Assembly: GCF_002742265.1 (NCBI RefSeq)
Contig: NZ_MDGL01000126.1
Location: forward strand, 116,839-180,838
Reading direction: 5' to 3'
DNA length: 64,000 nucleotides
Source: Maribacter sp. 4G9
GTDB lineage: Bacteria; Bacteroidota; Bacteroidia; Flavobacteriales; Flavobacteriaceae
The notes beneath the pieces are model-generated. The model ran no database searches, had not been told where the DNA came from, and saw only the letters and a list, made by a program, of their open reading frames with translations. The translations under genes were made by a program, and so were the position numbers. Shown here piece after piece: positions 17,363 through 25,860 of this stretch (its first letter is position 1; each line of letters opens with the position of its first letter).

Positions 17363-18123
17363 CGAATTGATTTTATGAATTCAGAGATATTTTTTTCTCC
17401 TTTTTCGGTAAGATATTTTATAAATGCCGAACCGATGATAGCACCTTTGGCCTTTTTGGTGGCCTGTTGAAAGGTCTCCGCATCTTTAATCCCAAAGCCC
17501 ACGATCTGTGTATTTTTTAAATTCATGGAAGCAATGCGTTCAAAATAGGCCTCTTGCTCACTGCCAAAGCCCGATTTGGAGCCGGTCACACTTGCGGAGC
17601 TTACCATATAAATAAAACCATTGGAGGCTTTATCAATCTGGTGGATGCGTTCTTCGCTGGTTTGCGGGGTAATTAGGAAAACATTTACTAAGCCGTATTT
17701 TTCAAAAATTTCTCGGTATTCTGATTCATAGACATCCAACGGTAAATCAGGTAAAATGAGTCCGTCAATACCAATTTCCTGGCATTTCCTGCAGAATGCC
17801 TCCACCCCATACTGCAATACGGGATTAAAATAGCCCATGATAATCAAGGGAATGGAAACGGTGTTGCGAATATCCTTTAATTGGTTGAACAGGACCTCCG
17901 TGGTCATTCCGTTTTTTAAAGCGGCCGTAGAACTCTCCTGTATGGTAGGTCCGTCAGCCAAAGGGTCACTAAATGGCAAGCCTATTTCAATCATATCCAC
18001 GCCATTCCTTTCCAACTCCTCAATGATTTGTACCGTGTTGTTCAAGGAAGGATAGCCCGCAGTGAAATAGATAGACAATAATTTTTTGTCCGAATTTAAT
18101 TTGTGTACTATTCTATTATTCAT
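17359..18123 (-). CDS. trpA: Tryptophan synthase alpha subunit
   Basis: Cleaves indole-3-glycerol phosphate to indole and glyceraldehyde 3-phosphate within the alpha2beta2 complex. The 254-residue protein has the signature IEIGLPFSDPLADGP (catalytic Glu in IEIG and Asp in the SDPLADG loop), the flexible loop ending in VSSASVTGSKSG, and VGFGIKDAE near the phosphate site. It starts 3 nt after the trpB stop. Confidence 0.97.
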   Translation of the reverse strand: MNNRIVHKLNSDKKLLSIYFTAGYPSLNNTVQIIEELERNGVDMIEIGLPFSDPLADGPTIQESSTAALKNGMTTEVLFNQLKDIRNTVSIPLIIMGYFNPVLQYGVEAFCRKCQEIGIDGLILPDLPLDVYESEYREIFEKYGLVNVFLITPQTSEERIHQIDKASNGFIYMVSSASVTGSKSGFGSEQEAYFERIASMNLKNTQIVGFGIKDAETFQQATKKAKGAIIGSAFIKYLTEKGEKNISEFIKSIR

Positions 18124-18126
18124 GGT

Positions 18127-19311
18127 TTAGGCTAGCTTAAAATAATCAATGTACGTCCGTAAATCTTTATCGCCCCTACCGGACAAACTGATGACCAGAA
18201 CATCGTCTGGCTTAAATTTTTTATGCTGAAAAATGGCAAAGGCATGGCCAGATTCAATGGCCGGGATAATTCCCTCCAATTGGGAAAGTTCCAATCCCGC
18301 TGTCATGGCCTCATCGTCTGTTGCGGAATAGAACTCGGCCCTGCCAGACCTGTACAAGTGCGAGTGCATGGGCCCAACACCCGGGTAATCCAATCCTGCG
18401 GAAATGGAGTAGGGTTCTGTAATCTGGCCATCAGGTGTTTGCATCAACATGGTTTTACATCCATGAATAATACCTAGTTTACCCAAGGCAGATGTCGCCG
18501 CACTTTCCCCGGATTCTATGCCTTTACCCGCTGCTTCCACGGCAATAATACCAACTTCAGGTTCGTCCAAAAAGTGGTAATAAGTACCCGCTGCATTACT
18601 TCCACCTCCAATACAAGCGATGACATAATCAGGGTTTTCACGCCCTTCCTTTTCTTTTAATTGCCATTTTATTTCTTCGGAAATGACCGATTGAAAACGG
18701 GTCACCATATCAGGATAGGGGTGTGGTCCAATGGCCGAACCAATGATATAATGGGTATGCACTGGATTATTGATCCAATCCCTTATAGCCTCGTTCGTAG
18801 CATCCTTAAGGGTCTTACTTCCTGACGTGGCGGGTCTTACTTCGGCACCCAACATTTTCATGCGGGCAACATTGGGAGCCTGCCGTGCGATATCGATTTC
18901 ACCCATATAAACGATACATTGCATTCCCATGAGGGCGCACACGGTAGCCGTAGCCACCCCATGCTGACCGGCTCCGGTTTCCGCAATGATACGTGTCTTA
19001 CCCAACCGCTTGGCCATTAAAATCTGTCCTATTGTATTGTTGACCTTATGGGCTCCGGTATGGTTGAGGTCTTCCCTTTTTAAGTAGATTTTTGTGCCAT
19101 GCTTCTCTGATAGCCTTTTAGCAAAATATAAAGGAGAAGGGCGACCTACATAGTCCTTTAAAAGTTGGTGGAATTCCCTTTGAAAGGAATCCTCTTTCAT
19201 TATTTCCAAATATTTTTGGCGCAATTCCTCAACATTGGGATACAACATTTCAGGGATAAATGCTCCGCCAAATTCACCGTAATATCCTTTTTCGTTTACA
19301 TGGTATGTCAT
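18127..19311 (-). CDS. trpB: Tryptophan synthase beta subunit
   Basis: PLP enzyme that joins indole and serine to make tryptophan. The 394-residue protein carries the PLP lysine in [21 protein letters not shown], the phosphate-binding GGGSNAAG and GRGDKD near the C-terminus. The length fits the TrpB1 type that pairs with TrpA. It lies 11 nt downstream of trpF in the operon. Confidence 0.98.
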   Translation of the reverse strand: MTYHVNEKGYYGEFGGAFIPEMLYPNVEELRQKYLEIMKEDSFQREFHQLLKDYVGRPSPLYFAKRLSEKHGTKIYLKREDLNHTGAHKVNNTIGQILMAKRLGKTRIIAETGAGQHGVATATVCALMGMQCIVYMGEIDIARQAPNVARMKMLGAEVRPATSGSKTLKDATNEAIRDWINNPVHTHYIIGSAIGPHPYPDMVTRFQSVISEEIKWQLKEKEGRENPDYVIACIGGGSNAAGTYYHFLDEPEVGIIAVEAAGKGIESGESAATSALGKLGIIHGCKTMLMQTPDGQITEPYSISAGLDYPGVGPMHSHLYRSGRAEFYSATDDEAMTAGLELSQLEGIIPAIESGHAFAIFQHKKFKPDDVLVISLSGRGDKDLRTYIDYFKLA

Positions 19312-19322
19312 AATCTTTCGTA

Positions 19323-19946
19323 TTAAATACTTAGTGCCGCTTTAAACAGTTTTAGCTTTTCAATGTTCTTTAAACCTGGTCTTTCCTCGAACCTACTATT
19401 TACATCTAAAGCATGGCAATATGTAGCTTCGGGTCTTTTTAAGAAATTACGAATATCTTGGATACTTTCAGGTCCAATCCCCCCGCTTAAAAAGTATGGT
19501 TTGGTTGAGGGGTAGTTTTTGAGTACCGACCAATCAAAGGTATAACCGTTACCGCCTGGTAACTCCCCTTTGGTATCAAATAAAAAATAGTCCACAGGAA
19601 ATTCGTAGGACTTGAGTACCGAAAAATCAAATTCATTTTTAACGGAAAAAACTTTAATGATTTCCATTGACGCTAAAAGCCTATGCTTTAATTCACTACA
19701 ATACTCCATACTTTCATCGCCATGCAATTGTATGGCATCCAAACTGTATTTTGAAATTGTGTATAAAATCTCATCAATTGATGCATCGACAAAAACACCC
19801 ACTTTCTTTATAGTTTCGGGAAACGTTGGTATTTCCCCATCAAAAAAACGACTGGATTTATCCCAAAAGATAAACCCAAGGTAGTCTGGCCTAATGGCTG
19901 CTACTTCGGCAATATTGTGATTCATGCCACAGACCTTCAATTTCAT
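19323..19946 (-). CDS. trpF: Phosphoribosylanthranilate isomerase
   Basis: Isomerises N-(5-phosphoribosyl)anthranilate, the third step from anthranilate. The 207-residue TIM-barrel protein has the N-terminal KVCGMNHN (catalytic Cys), [25 protein letters not shown] (catalytic Asp region) and LSGGIGPES. It overlaps trpC by 4 nt and is separate from it, unlike the fused trpCF of enterobacteria. Confidence 0.96.
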   Translation of the reverse strand: MKLKVCGMNHNIAEVAAIRPDYLGFIFWDKSSRFFDGEIPTFPETIKKVGVFVDASIDEILYTISKYSLDAIQLHGDESMEYCSELKHRLLASMEIIKVFSVKNEFDFSVLKSYEFPVDYFLFDTKGELPGGNGYTFDWSVLKNYPSTKPYFLSGGIGPESIQDIRNFLKRPEATYCHALDVNSRFEERPGLKNIEKLKLFKAALSI

Positions 19947-20728
19947 TGTTCCAACGATTTAATGAATTCTGCAGCACTTTGGCCAGGTTTTTCCGTTTTC
20001 ATAAAATTTTCACCAATTAGAAACCCTTTATAACCAAATTGTTTTAAAGCCTTAATGGCTTCAATGGAACTTATACCACTTTCTGAAACCTTTACAAAAT
20101 CATCTGGAATAAGTTGGGATAATTCCTTGCTGGTATCCAAGCTGACATCGAACGTCTTTAGATTCCGGTTATTGATGCCCAGCATATCCAAACTTGGCAT
20201 GATGGATTTCTTAAGTTCTTCCTTATTGTGGACCTCCAATAGTACGTCAAGATTCAACGACTGGGCAAATTCCGAGAGCTTCTTAATTTCAGTTCGTGTC
20301 AATATGGCCGCTATCAAAAGAATCACATCGGCCCCATGGCCCTTTGCTTCCAAAAGTTGGTATTCATCAATAATGAATTCCTTTCTCAAAAGCGGGATAT
20401 CTACCGATGCCCTTGCCAACAACAGATCTTCCAAAGACCCCCCAAAATATTTAATATCGGTTAAAACGCTAATGCCACAAACACCTGCCTTTTGATATCC
20501 TTGGGCCACCTGACCCACATTGGTATTTTGATTAATGGTGGACTTAGAAGGAGATTTCCTTTTGTGTTCCGCTATAATGCCCGTTTCACTTTTTCTCAAA
20601 GCTTCCGCCAATGAATTTCTATCTCTCCCAAAAAGAACCGATTTTTCCCATTGTGATGCGGGAATTATGGATTTTTTCAGGGCGACTTCTTTTTTCTTGT
20701 CGGCAACTATTTTGTCTAAAATATTCAT
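19943..20728 (-). CDS. trpC: Indole-3-glycerol phosphate synthase
   Basis: Closes the indole ring to form indole-3-glycerol phosphate. The 261-residue TIM barrel has the N-terminal helix MNILDKIVADKKKEV, IIAEHKRKSPSK (catalytic Glu and Lys), LRKEFIIDEYQ, LGINNRNLKTF and SESGISS. It overlaps trpD and trpF by 4 nt each, typical of tight translational coupling. Confidence 0.97.
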   Translation of the reverse strand: MNILDKIVADKKKEVALKKSIIPASQWEKSVLFGRDRNSLAEALRKSETGIIAEHKRKSPSKSTINQNTNVGQVAQGYQKAGVCGISVLTDIKYFGGSLEDLLLARASVDIPLLRKEFIIDEYQLLEAKGHGADVILLIAAILTRTEIKKLSEFAQSLNLDVLLEVHNKEELKKSIMPSLDMLGINNRNLKTFDVSLDTSKELSQLIPDDFVKVSESGISSIEAIKALKQFGYKGFLIGENFMKTEKPGQSAAEFIKSLEQ

Positions 20729-21720
20729 GATGCGCTAATGGCTTGTAATTTCTTTAGAGCGGTTAGGCCTTTACCACTTTTTAAGGATTCCATGGCCAAA
20801 TCAAATCCTTCTTTGGGACCAATACCATTGACAGTGCTGATGGCAATTCCTGCATTGGCACAGACGACATTGTTTTGAGCTTCCGTTCCCCTGCCATTCA
20901 ATACGTTCATAAAAATTTGAGCGGATTCCGGGATGTCCTCGCCACCTTCAATTTCGGATGCTGCAATACTGGAAATACCAAAATCCGAAGGCCTAAGGAT
21001 TGATTCGAACCCATTGGAAATCGTTTTTGTGTCTCCGGTTAAACTGATTTCATCATAGCCATCCAGAGCGTGCAGAACCGTAAAGTTCTTATCGGTATTT
21101 TGATATAGATAGCCATACATTCTTGCCAATTCCAAATTGAAAACACCTACCATTTGATTTTTTGGAAATGCAGGGTTTACCATAGGTCCCAACATATTAA
21201 AAAAGGTCTTTACCGCCAATTCCCTTCGAATAGGTGCTACATTTTTCATAGCGGGATGGAATAGGGGAGCATGGAGCACACAAATACCAGCTTCCTCAAT
21301 GGATTTTTTTAGGAAATCCGCCTCGTTGCTGAACCTAATGCCTAGGAATTCCATCACGTTACTACTCCCACATTTTGATGAAACCCCGTAATTGCCGTGC
21401 TTGGTTACCTTAACACCTGCTCCTGCGGTTACAAAGGAGGCCAAAGTAGAAATATTAAAGGTGTCCTTTCCGTCCCCTCCGGTTCCACAAAGATCTATTG
21501 GGTTGTATTCCGATAAATCAACGGCCAAACATAGGTCCAACAAAGCATCACGGAATCCTTCCAATTCTTCAATAGTGACGCTTCGCATCATATATACCGT
21601 TAAAAAGGCCGCAATCTGACTGGTATTGTAATCCCCTTTGGCAATGTTCACCAAAATCTGTTTCGCGTCCTCTTTTTCCAGGATTTCGTGATTGATGAGT
21701 CTATTTAGTGTTTCTTTCAT
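20725..21720 (-). CDS. trpD: Anthranilate phosphoribosyltransferase
   Basis: Transfers phosphoribose from PRPP to anthranilate. The 331-residue protein shows the PRPP loop DLCGTGGDGKDTFNIST, the KHGNYGVSSKCGSSNVMEFLG segment in pieces (KHGNYG, SSKCGSSNV), and FFNMLGPMVNPA. It is not fused to trpG. The 49-nt spacer before it holds a flavobacterial intergenic palindrome, the only loose junction in the operon. Confidence 0.97.
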   Translation of the reverse strand: MKETLNRLINHEILEKEDAKQILVNIAKGDYNTSQIAAFLTVYMMRSVTIEELEGFRDALLDLCLAVDLSEYNPIDLCGTGGDGKDTFNISTLASFVTAGAGVKVTKHGNYGVSSKCGSSNVMEFLGIRFSNEADFLKKSIEEAGICVLHAPLFHPAMKNVAPIRRELAVKTFFNMLGPMVNPAFPKNQMVGVFNLELARMYGYLYQNTDKNFTVLHALDGYDEISLTGDTKTISNGFESILRPSDFGISSIAASEIEGGEDIPESAQIFMNVLNGRGTEAQNNVVCANAGIAISTVNGIGPKEGFDLAMESLKSGKGLTALKKLQAISAS

Positions 21721-21758
21721 AAGCCCCTCCCAACCCTCCCCAAAGGGGAGGGCTTTTT
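21721..21758. repeat. Flavobacterial G/C-rich intergenic palindrome (trpG-trpD spacer)
   Basis: An interrupted palindrome made of CCCCTCCC, AACCCTCCCC, AAA and GGGGAGGG, able to form a CTCCCC-TTT-GGGGAG hairpin on the minus strand. This block is of a type I know as a recurrent intergenic repeat in Flavobacteriaceae genomes. It may stabilise or punctuate the transcript between trpG and trpD; no T run follows on the operon strand that would make it a strong terminator. Confidence 0.7.
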
Positions 21759-21769
21759 ATTGGGTATTA

Positions 21770-22390
21770 TTAATTAATACTATTTTTCTTATTCATGCTT
21801 GTTTCCCCTTTGGTGGAAAGTGAGCTGCCATTTAACCAGTTTTCCAATATCTTTTTTCCACTAGGAGTAAGAACCGACTCCGGGTGAAACTGTACGGCCC
21901 TAACATCGTAATCCCTGTGTCTAAGCGACATAATCTGTCCGTTCTCGTCTATAGAAGTTGCCTCAAGGCAGTCCGGCAAATTGGGGTCTACCACCCAAGA
22001 GTGATATCTGCCTATTTCAATTTCTTTATTGATTCCGTCAAAAATATAGTCATCCACCGTAATTCTTATTTTAGTTGCTACCCCATGGTAAACTTGGTCT
22101 AAATTGACCAAGGACCCTCCAAAGACTTCGGCAATGGCCTGTTGTCCCAGGCAGACTCCAAAAATACGCTTGGTTGGCGCATACTTTTCAATAATATGTT
22201 TTAAAAGGCCTGCTTCATCAGGGATTCCGGGTCCTGGGGAAAGCACAATTTCATCATAATCGTCTACGTCTTCCAAATGTAATTGGTCGTTTCGTTTTAC
22301 AATTACTTCGCAATCCAAATCCTCGAGATAGTGAACCAAATTATAGGTGAAACTATCGTAATTGTCGATCATTAATATCTTTCTTGCCAT
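21770..22390 (-). CDS. trpG: Anthranilate synthase glutaminase component
   Basis: Class I glutamine amidotransferase that supplies ammonia to TrpE. The 206-residue protein has LSPGPGIPDEAG, the nucleophile Cys in FGVCLGQQAIAE and the His/Glu pair in VQFHPESVLTP. It begins one base from the trpE stop. The last ~19 residues (GSSLSTKGETS...) extend beyond the usual end at NWL-N and are encoded by DNA resembling the intergenic palindrome family (21801-21825), so a repeat appears to have changed the C-terminus. It may also serve as PabA. Confidence 0.95.
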   Translation of the reverse strand: MARKILMIDNYDSFTYNLVHYLEDLDCEVIVKRNDQLHLEDVDDYDEIVLSPGPGIPDEAGLLKHIIEKYAPTKRIFGVCLGQQAIAEVFGGSLVNLDQVYHGVATKIRITVDDYIFDGINKEIEIGRYHSWVVDPNLPDCLEATSIDENGQIMSLRHRDYDVRAVQFHPESVLTPSGKKILENWLNGSSLSTKGETSMNKKNSIN

Positions 22391-23788
22391 CTAGATAGTT
22401 TCTGCGATTTCCAGGGCTTTATTCAAAGCCCCTAATTTATTGTACGTTTCCTGTAACTCATCATCGGCATTGGATGCCGCAACTAGCCCGGCACCAGCCT
22501 GGAAATGAAGTTCATGATTCTTACTTAAGAAGGTTCTGATCATGATGGCATGGTTAAAATTGCCATTAAAATCCATAAAGCCTATAGCTCCTCCATAATA
22601 ACTCCGGCTCGTTTTTTCATATTTTTCAATAAGTTGCATAGCCATGTGCTTGGGTGCTCCACTCAAGGTTCCTGCAGGAAAGGTATCCGCCACAATTTTT
22701 AGGGTGGGGATGTCCGGTTTTTTCATGCCCGTAACTTTGGAGACCAAGTGGATTACATGGGAGAAATACTGCACCTCCCTATAGGTGTCCACATTGACCA
22801 AATTACCGTTTCGGCTTAAATCGTTCCTGGCCAAATCTACAAGCATCACATGCTCGCTGTTTTCCTTATCGTCCAAGGCCAATTTTTTGGCCAGTTCCGC
22901 GTCTTTTTCGTCGTTTCCAGTACGTTTATAGGTGCCTGCAATGGGATGTATTTCCGCTTTACCGTTTTTAACGATCAACTGTGCTTCGGGAGAACTTCCA
23001 AAAATTTTAAAATCGCCATAATCAAAAAAGAAAAGGTAAGGAGATGGGTTTATAGACCTCAATGCTCTATAAACATTGAATTCATCTCCCTTAAACTTTT
23101 GGGAAAACCTTCTGGACAATACCAATTGAAATACATCACCGCGCTGACAGTGCTTTTTAGCCAATTCCACATGCTCCTTGTATTCATCATCCAGTAAGTT
23201 TGTTTTGACTTCTCCCTCCTTGGAGAAATTGTAGGAGGCAAATGTCCTAACGTTCAACAATCGTTCTATTTCGGAAATATTATTCCCCGAATCATAACAG
23301 TGCGCAAAAATGTAGGCTTCGTTTTTAAAATGGTTTATGGCTATTACATTTTGGTAGACGGCATAATAGATATCCGGAATTTCGACCGAGTGTGGTTTTT
23401 TGGAAATTTCCACATCTTCAAAATAACGAACGGCGTCATAGGCCATGAAACCAAAAAGTCCGTTGGTTATAAATTTATAATCCTGTTCAGTTATTTTGAA
23501 ACTTTTGGCAAAAGAATCAATTTCCGAGACTACATCTGTATCCTCTATAATTTCAAGAGTTTCATTTCTGGCATCGGGAAATTCCTTGTAAATTCTTTCA
23601 TCCTGAATTTTTATCGAAGCAATAGGGTTGCAACAGATATAGGAAAAACTGTTGTCATTTGCATGGTAATCGCTGCTTTCAAGCAAAATGCTATTGGGGA
23701 ACTTATCCCTAATTTTTAAATACACACTGACGGGCGTAATAGTGTCCGCAAGTATTTTCTTTGAGTATGTCTTTAATGTGTAGGACAT
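22391..23788 (-). CDS. trpE: Anthranilate synthase component I
   Basis: Makes anthranilate from chorismate. The 465-residue protein has the N-terminal feedback-site region (LLESSDYHANDNSFSY, containing the LLES element of the Trp pocket), and the chorismate-binding C-terminus with IHPIAGTYKRTGNDEKD, DKENSEHVMLVDLARND and FPAGTLSGAPKHMAM. It is the first structural gene of the operon, 17 nt after the attenuator hairpin. Confidence 0.97.
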   Translation of the reverse strand: MSYTLKTYSKKILADTITPVSVYLKIRDKFPNSILLESSDYHANDNSFSYICCNPIASIKIQDERIYKEFPDARNETLEIIEDTDVVSEIDSFAKSFKITEQDYKFITNGLFGFMAYDAVRYFEDVEISKKPHSVEIPDIYYAVYQNVIAINHFKNEAYIFAHCYDSGNNISEIERLLNVRTFASYNFSKEGEVKTNLLDDEYKEHVELAKKHCQRGDVFQLVLSRRFSQKFKGDEFNVYRALRSINPSPYLFFFDYGDFKIFGSSPEAQLIVKNGKAEIHPIAGTYKRTGNDEKDAELAKKLALDDKENSEHVMLVDLARNDLSRNGNLVNVDTYREVQYFSHVIHLVSKVTGMKKPDIPTLKIVADTFPAGTLSGAPKHMAMQLIEKYEKTSRSYYGGAIGFMDFNGNFNHAIMIRTFLSKNHELHFQAGAGLVAASNADDELQETYNKLGALNKALEIAETI

Positions 23789-23804
23789 GATAAACGTTAT
23801 AAAT

Positions 23805-23833
23805 TAAAAAAGGCCTGTCGTGATGACAAGCCT
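23805..23833 (-). terminator. trp attenuator terminator
   Basis: On the minus strand AGGCTTGTC, loop ATCAC, GACAGGCCT forms a 9-bp stem with one wobble pair, followed by a T run, just before trpE. The 3' arm contains ACGACAG, which also occurs upstream inside the leader-peptide region (23869-23875). This gives two alternative partners for the same arm, as expected of an attenuator. Confidence 0.85.
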
Positions 23834-23858
23834 CTATATTTTTTACATGGAGTACTAG

Positions 23859-23878
23859 CTCACGAATGCTGTCGTAAG
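23859..23878 (-). promoter_or_regulatory. Leader pause/anti-antiterminator hairpin of the trp attenuator
   Basis: On the minus strand CTTACGA and TCGTGAG flank a six-base loop and pair with one wobble. The stem starts just after the Trp codons, inside the leader peptide frame, and contains the ACGACAG segment that can instead pair with the terminator's 5' arm. Ribosome position over the Trp codons would decide which pairing forms. Confidence 0.6.
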
Positions 23879-23904
23879 TTATTCCACCACCAAGTATTTT
23901 TCAT
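23860..23904 (-). CDS. trpL: trp operon leader peptide
   Basis: A 14-residue frame MKNTWWWNNLRQHS with three consecutive Trp codons; an in-frame ATG at 23913 would add MKT. It lies between a good promoter and a terminator hairpin directly upstream of trpE. Three TGG codons in a row in a 14-codon frame in front of trp genes is the hallmark of ribosome-mediated attenuation: with scarce charged tRNA-Trp the ribosome stalls, the antiterminator forms and the operon is transcribed. Confidence 0.88.
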   Translation of the reverse strand: MKNTWWWNNLRQHS

Positions 23905-23918
23905 TGTTTTCATTGGCG

Positions 23919-23949
23919 TAAATATAGAAAGGAAATTGAAATGCACCAA
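23919..23949 (-). promoter_or_regulatory. trp operon promoter
   Basis: On the minus strand TTG at 23947-23949 is followed after 20 nt by TATATTTA at 23919-23926, one base from TAnnTTTG. The predicted start site falls within 10 nt of the leader peptide's ATGs, so the leader would be almost leaderless. Confidence 0.55.
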
Positions 23950-23966
23950 TTTTATATATAAAAAAA

Positions 23967-24001
23967 TAAAGACCCCTAGGTAAATTCCTAGAGGTCTTTT
24001 G
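23967..24001. terminator. Terminator after the YceI operon
   Basis: AAAGACCCCTAGG and CCTAGAGGTCTTTT pair around a TAAATT loop with one mismatch, with A/T runs on both sides. On the minus strand it follows the YceI gene and separates that operon from the trp promoter. Confidence 0.82.
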
Positions 24002-24025
24002 TTTAAGTAATTTAGAAGTAGAATG

Positions 24026-24607
24026 TTAGATAGCCAAATCTACGACCAAATCAAATTCATCATAGATTGTTTTGTCTCCTAGGTTATCAAAGAAACTTCC
24101 AGAGCCGTATCGTACATCATACTTTGCCCTATCTACCTTGAGAGTGGCCGTAGCTTTATTCTCATAGATGGATACAACAAAAGTTACCGGGTTCGTCTTT
24201 CCTTTAATAGTTAAGTCACCTTTTACAGAATAGGAATTCTTGTTCATGGATTCTGCGGATGTAATTACCAATTTGGCGGTAGGATAATTTTCAACTCCAA
24301 AAAAGTCGTCGGATTTTAAATGCCCTTCCAATTTTTCCTTTCCTTCTCCAGAGGCCATGTCCAAGTTGGTTATCGAAGTCATGTCCACTACGAACTCACC
24401 TCCTGTTAATTTGTTACCATCCATAACCAAATGGCCGGATTTTAAATCTATGGTTCCCTCATGTGATCCAGTTACTTTATAACCTTTCCAAGTAACTTTA
24501 CTTTCACTGACGTTTACATCTTTTTTCTCTCCATCAATGGGAGCGTTTGCGGTTGCAGAAAATCCGAAAATCATGGTTAATGCCAAGCTTAAAATTGTTT
24601 TTTTCAT
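24026..24607 (-). CDS. YceI-family periplasmic lipid-binding protein
   Basis: A 193-residue protein with a Sec signal peptide MKKTILSLALTMIFGFSATA and a YceI lipocalin-like barrel: SKVTWKGYKVTGSHEGTIDL near the N-terminus, GEFVVDMTSITNLD, HLKSDDFFGVENYPTA and a late KVDRAKYDVRYGSGS. Members bind isoprenoid lipids in the periplasm. It is the last gene of the MarR-nitroreductase-YceI unit, 36 nt downstream of the nitroreductase. Confidence 0.92.
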   Translation of the reverse strand: MKKTILSLALTMIFGFSATANAPIDGEKKDVNVSESKVTWKGYKVTGSHEGTIDLKSGHLVMDGNKLTGGEFVVDMTSITNLDMASGEGKEKLEGHLKSDDFFGVENYPTAKLVITSAESMNKNSYSVKGDLTIKGKTNPVTFVVSIYENKATATLKVDRAKYDVRYGSGSFFDNLGDKTIYDEFDLVVDLAI

Positions 24608-24643
24608 GTCTTTAATTTAATTGTTAGTAATATTCTTAAATAA

Positions 24644-25276
24644 TTATAAATGGGTAAATAATCTTTCTTTGGGATATCTAACCTTTGGTAAGTGTTGGGT
24701 TTCATCGGATGATGCCCTGTAACCAACGGCCAAAACCACTATAGCGTTGAGGTTGGAATCTTTCAATCCCAACAGTTCGTTATATTTCTCATTTTCAAAA
24801 CCTTCAATAGGGCACGTGTCAATTTTCATGGAGGCCGCTACTGTCATGAGGTTTCCAAGGGCAAGGTATACCTGTCTGGAGGTCCAACTGCTTTTTAGCT
24901 CATTGGGTAGCCCCATAAGTTTTGACTTCATAAAGTTTGAGTATCCCATAACCGATTCACTGGATATATCACGAGTCTTTACCACATTATCGATGTAATC
25001 ATCAATTAATTCTTCCCCAAAGGATTCTTTAATAGTGAAAACCATGAGATGGGAGGCATCTGTGATTTGAGATTGATTCCATGAATGTTTTCTTAGTTCT
25101 TCCCTAATTTTTTCATCTTCAATAATGAAAATATGGTAGGGTTGTAAACCATAGGATGAGGCACTAAGCCTTGTTGCTTCAATTAAGGTTTCTAAATCTA
25201 TAATATTAACCTTTCTATTGGTGTCAAATTTTTTAACGGCATAGCGCCAATTTAAGTCCTCGATTATTTTATTCAT
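24644..25276 (-). CDS. Nitroreductase-family NAD(P)H-dependent oxidoreductase
   Basis: A 210-residue FMN-binding protein of the nitroreductase family. The RYAVKKFDTNRKV start is the FMN-phosphate site, ATRLSASSYGLQPYHIF a second flavin contact, and CPIEGFENEKYNELLGL, VVLAVGYRA and RYPKERLF the C-terminal signature. It probably reduces quinones, nitroaromatics or similar electrophiles. It lies 7 nt downstream of marR, which suggests induction by compounds that release MarR. Confidence 0.92.
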   Translation of the reverse strand: MNKIIEDLNWRYAVKKFDTNRKVNIIDLETLIEATRLSASSYGLQPYHIFIIEDEKIREELRKHSWNQSQITDASHLMVFTIKESFGEELIDDYIDNVVKTRDISSESVMGYSNFMKSKLMGLPNELKSSWTSRQVYLALGNLMTVAASMKIDTCPIEGFENEKYNELLGLKDSNLNAIVVLAVGYRASSDETQHLPKVRYPKERLFTHL

Positions 25277-25283
25277 GGTTTTT

Positions 25284-25730
25284 TTAAAATTTATCTAATA
25301 AAACATTAAACTCTTTTAATTGGCGTTTAGTAAATTTTTTAAGAATTTTTTTTTCCATTTCAATTTTTATGCCATCTATTTCATTCAAAACATCCAAACC
25401 CTTTGAAGTAATCTTTATTTCTACTTTTCGTCTGTTTTGAGGACATATTTTTCTGATGACATAGTCTTTGGCCAATAATTTGTCCACCAATCTGGTGGTA
25501 TTGCTCATTTTTGTGACCATCCTTTCATTGATGGTTGAAAGGTTTGCAGGCCTATTCTCTTGACCCCTTAGGATACGCAATACATTGAATTGTTGGATGG
25601 AAATCCCAAAAGGTTTTAAGGTGGCCGACATGATTTCATTGACTTTGTTATTAACCAAAGTCAAATGGATGAGGGTCCTGGCTTCCAAGGGTATTTCTTT
25701 TCGGGTTCTTATAATATCCTCAACGTTCAT
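25284..25730 (-). CDS. MarR-family transcriptional regulator
   Basis: A 148-residue winged-helix dimeric repressor. The HTH and wing can be read in ISIQQFNVLRILRG, LSTINERMVTKMSNTTRLVDKL (in pieces) and KDYVIRKICPQNRRKVEIKIT, the usual DxRxxxI-type wing with N-RR. ATG 25730 is chosen over the TTG at 25736. A 16-bp perfect palindrome 11 nt upstream overlaps a -7-like box, so it probably represses itself and the downstream nitroreductase and yceI genes; the divergent rhodanese gene is also nearby. A Cys in the wing region could be redox sensitive, which is speculation. Confidence 0.9.
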   Translation of the reverse strand: MNVEDIIRTRKEIPLEARTLIHLTLVNNKVNEIMSATLKPFGISIQQFNVLRILRGQENRPANLSTINERMVTKMSNTTRLVDKLLAKDYVIRKICPQNRRKVEIKITSKGLDVLNEIDGIKIEMEKKILKKFTKRQLKEFNVLLDKF

Positions 25731-25741
25731 GTACAAACAAT

Positions 25742-25757
25742 ATTTGTATATACAAAT
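25742..25757. promoter_or_regulatory. MarR operator palindrome
   Basis: ATTTGTATATACAAAT is a perfect 16-bp palindrome between the divergent marR and rhodanese genes. It overlaps a minus-strand TACATTTG (25754-25761), a full -7 match, so a bound MarR dimer would block RNA polymerase. Binding is inferred from position and symmetry. Confidence 0.6.
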
Positions 25758-25860
25758 GTATGGTTAAGCAACGATTCATTCCTAATTTTTTGGAATTAAA
25801 TTTTTGTTAAAATATTTTTTTAACGATTTAAATAGATCCGCTATTTTTGAAAAAAAAATT

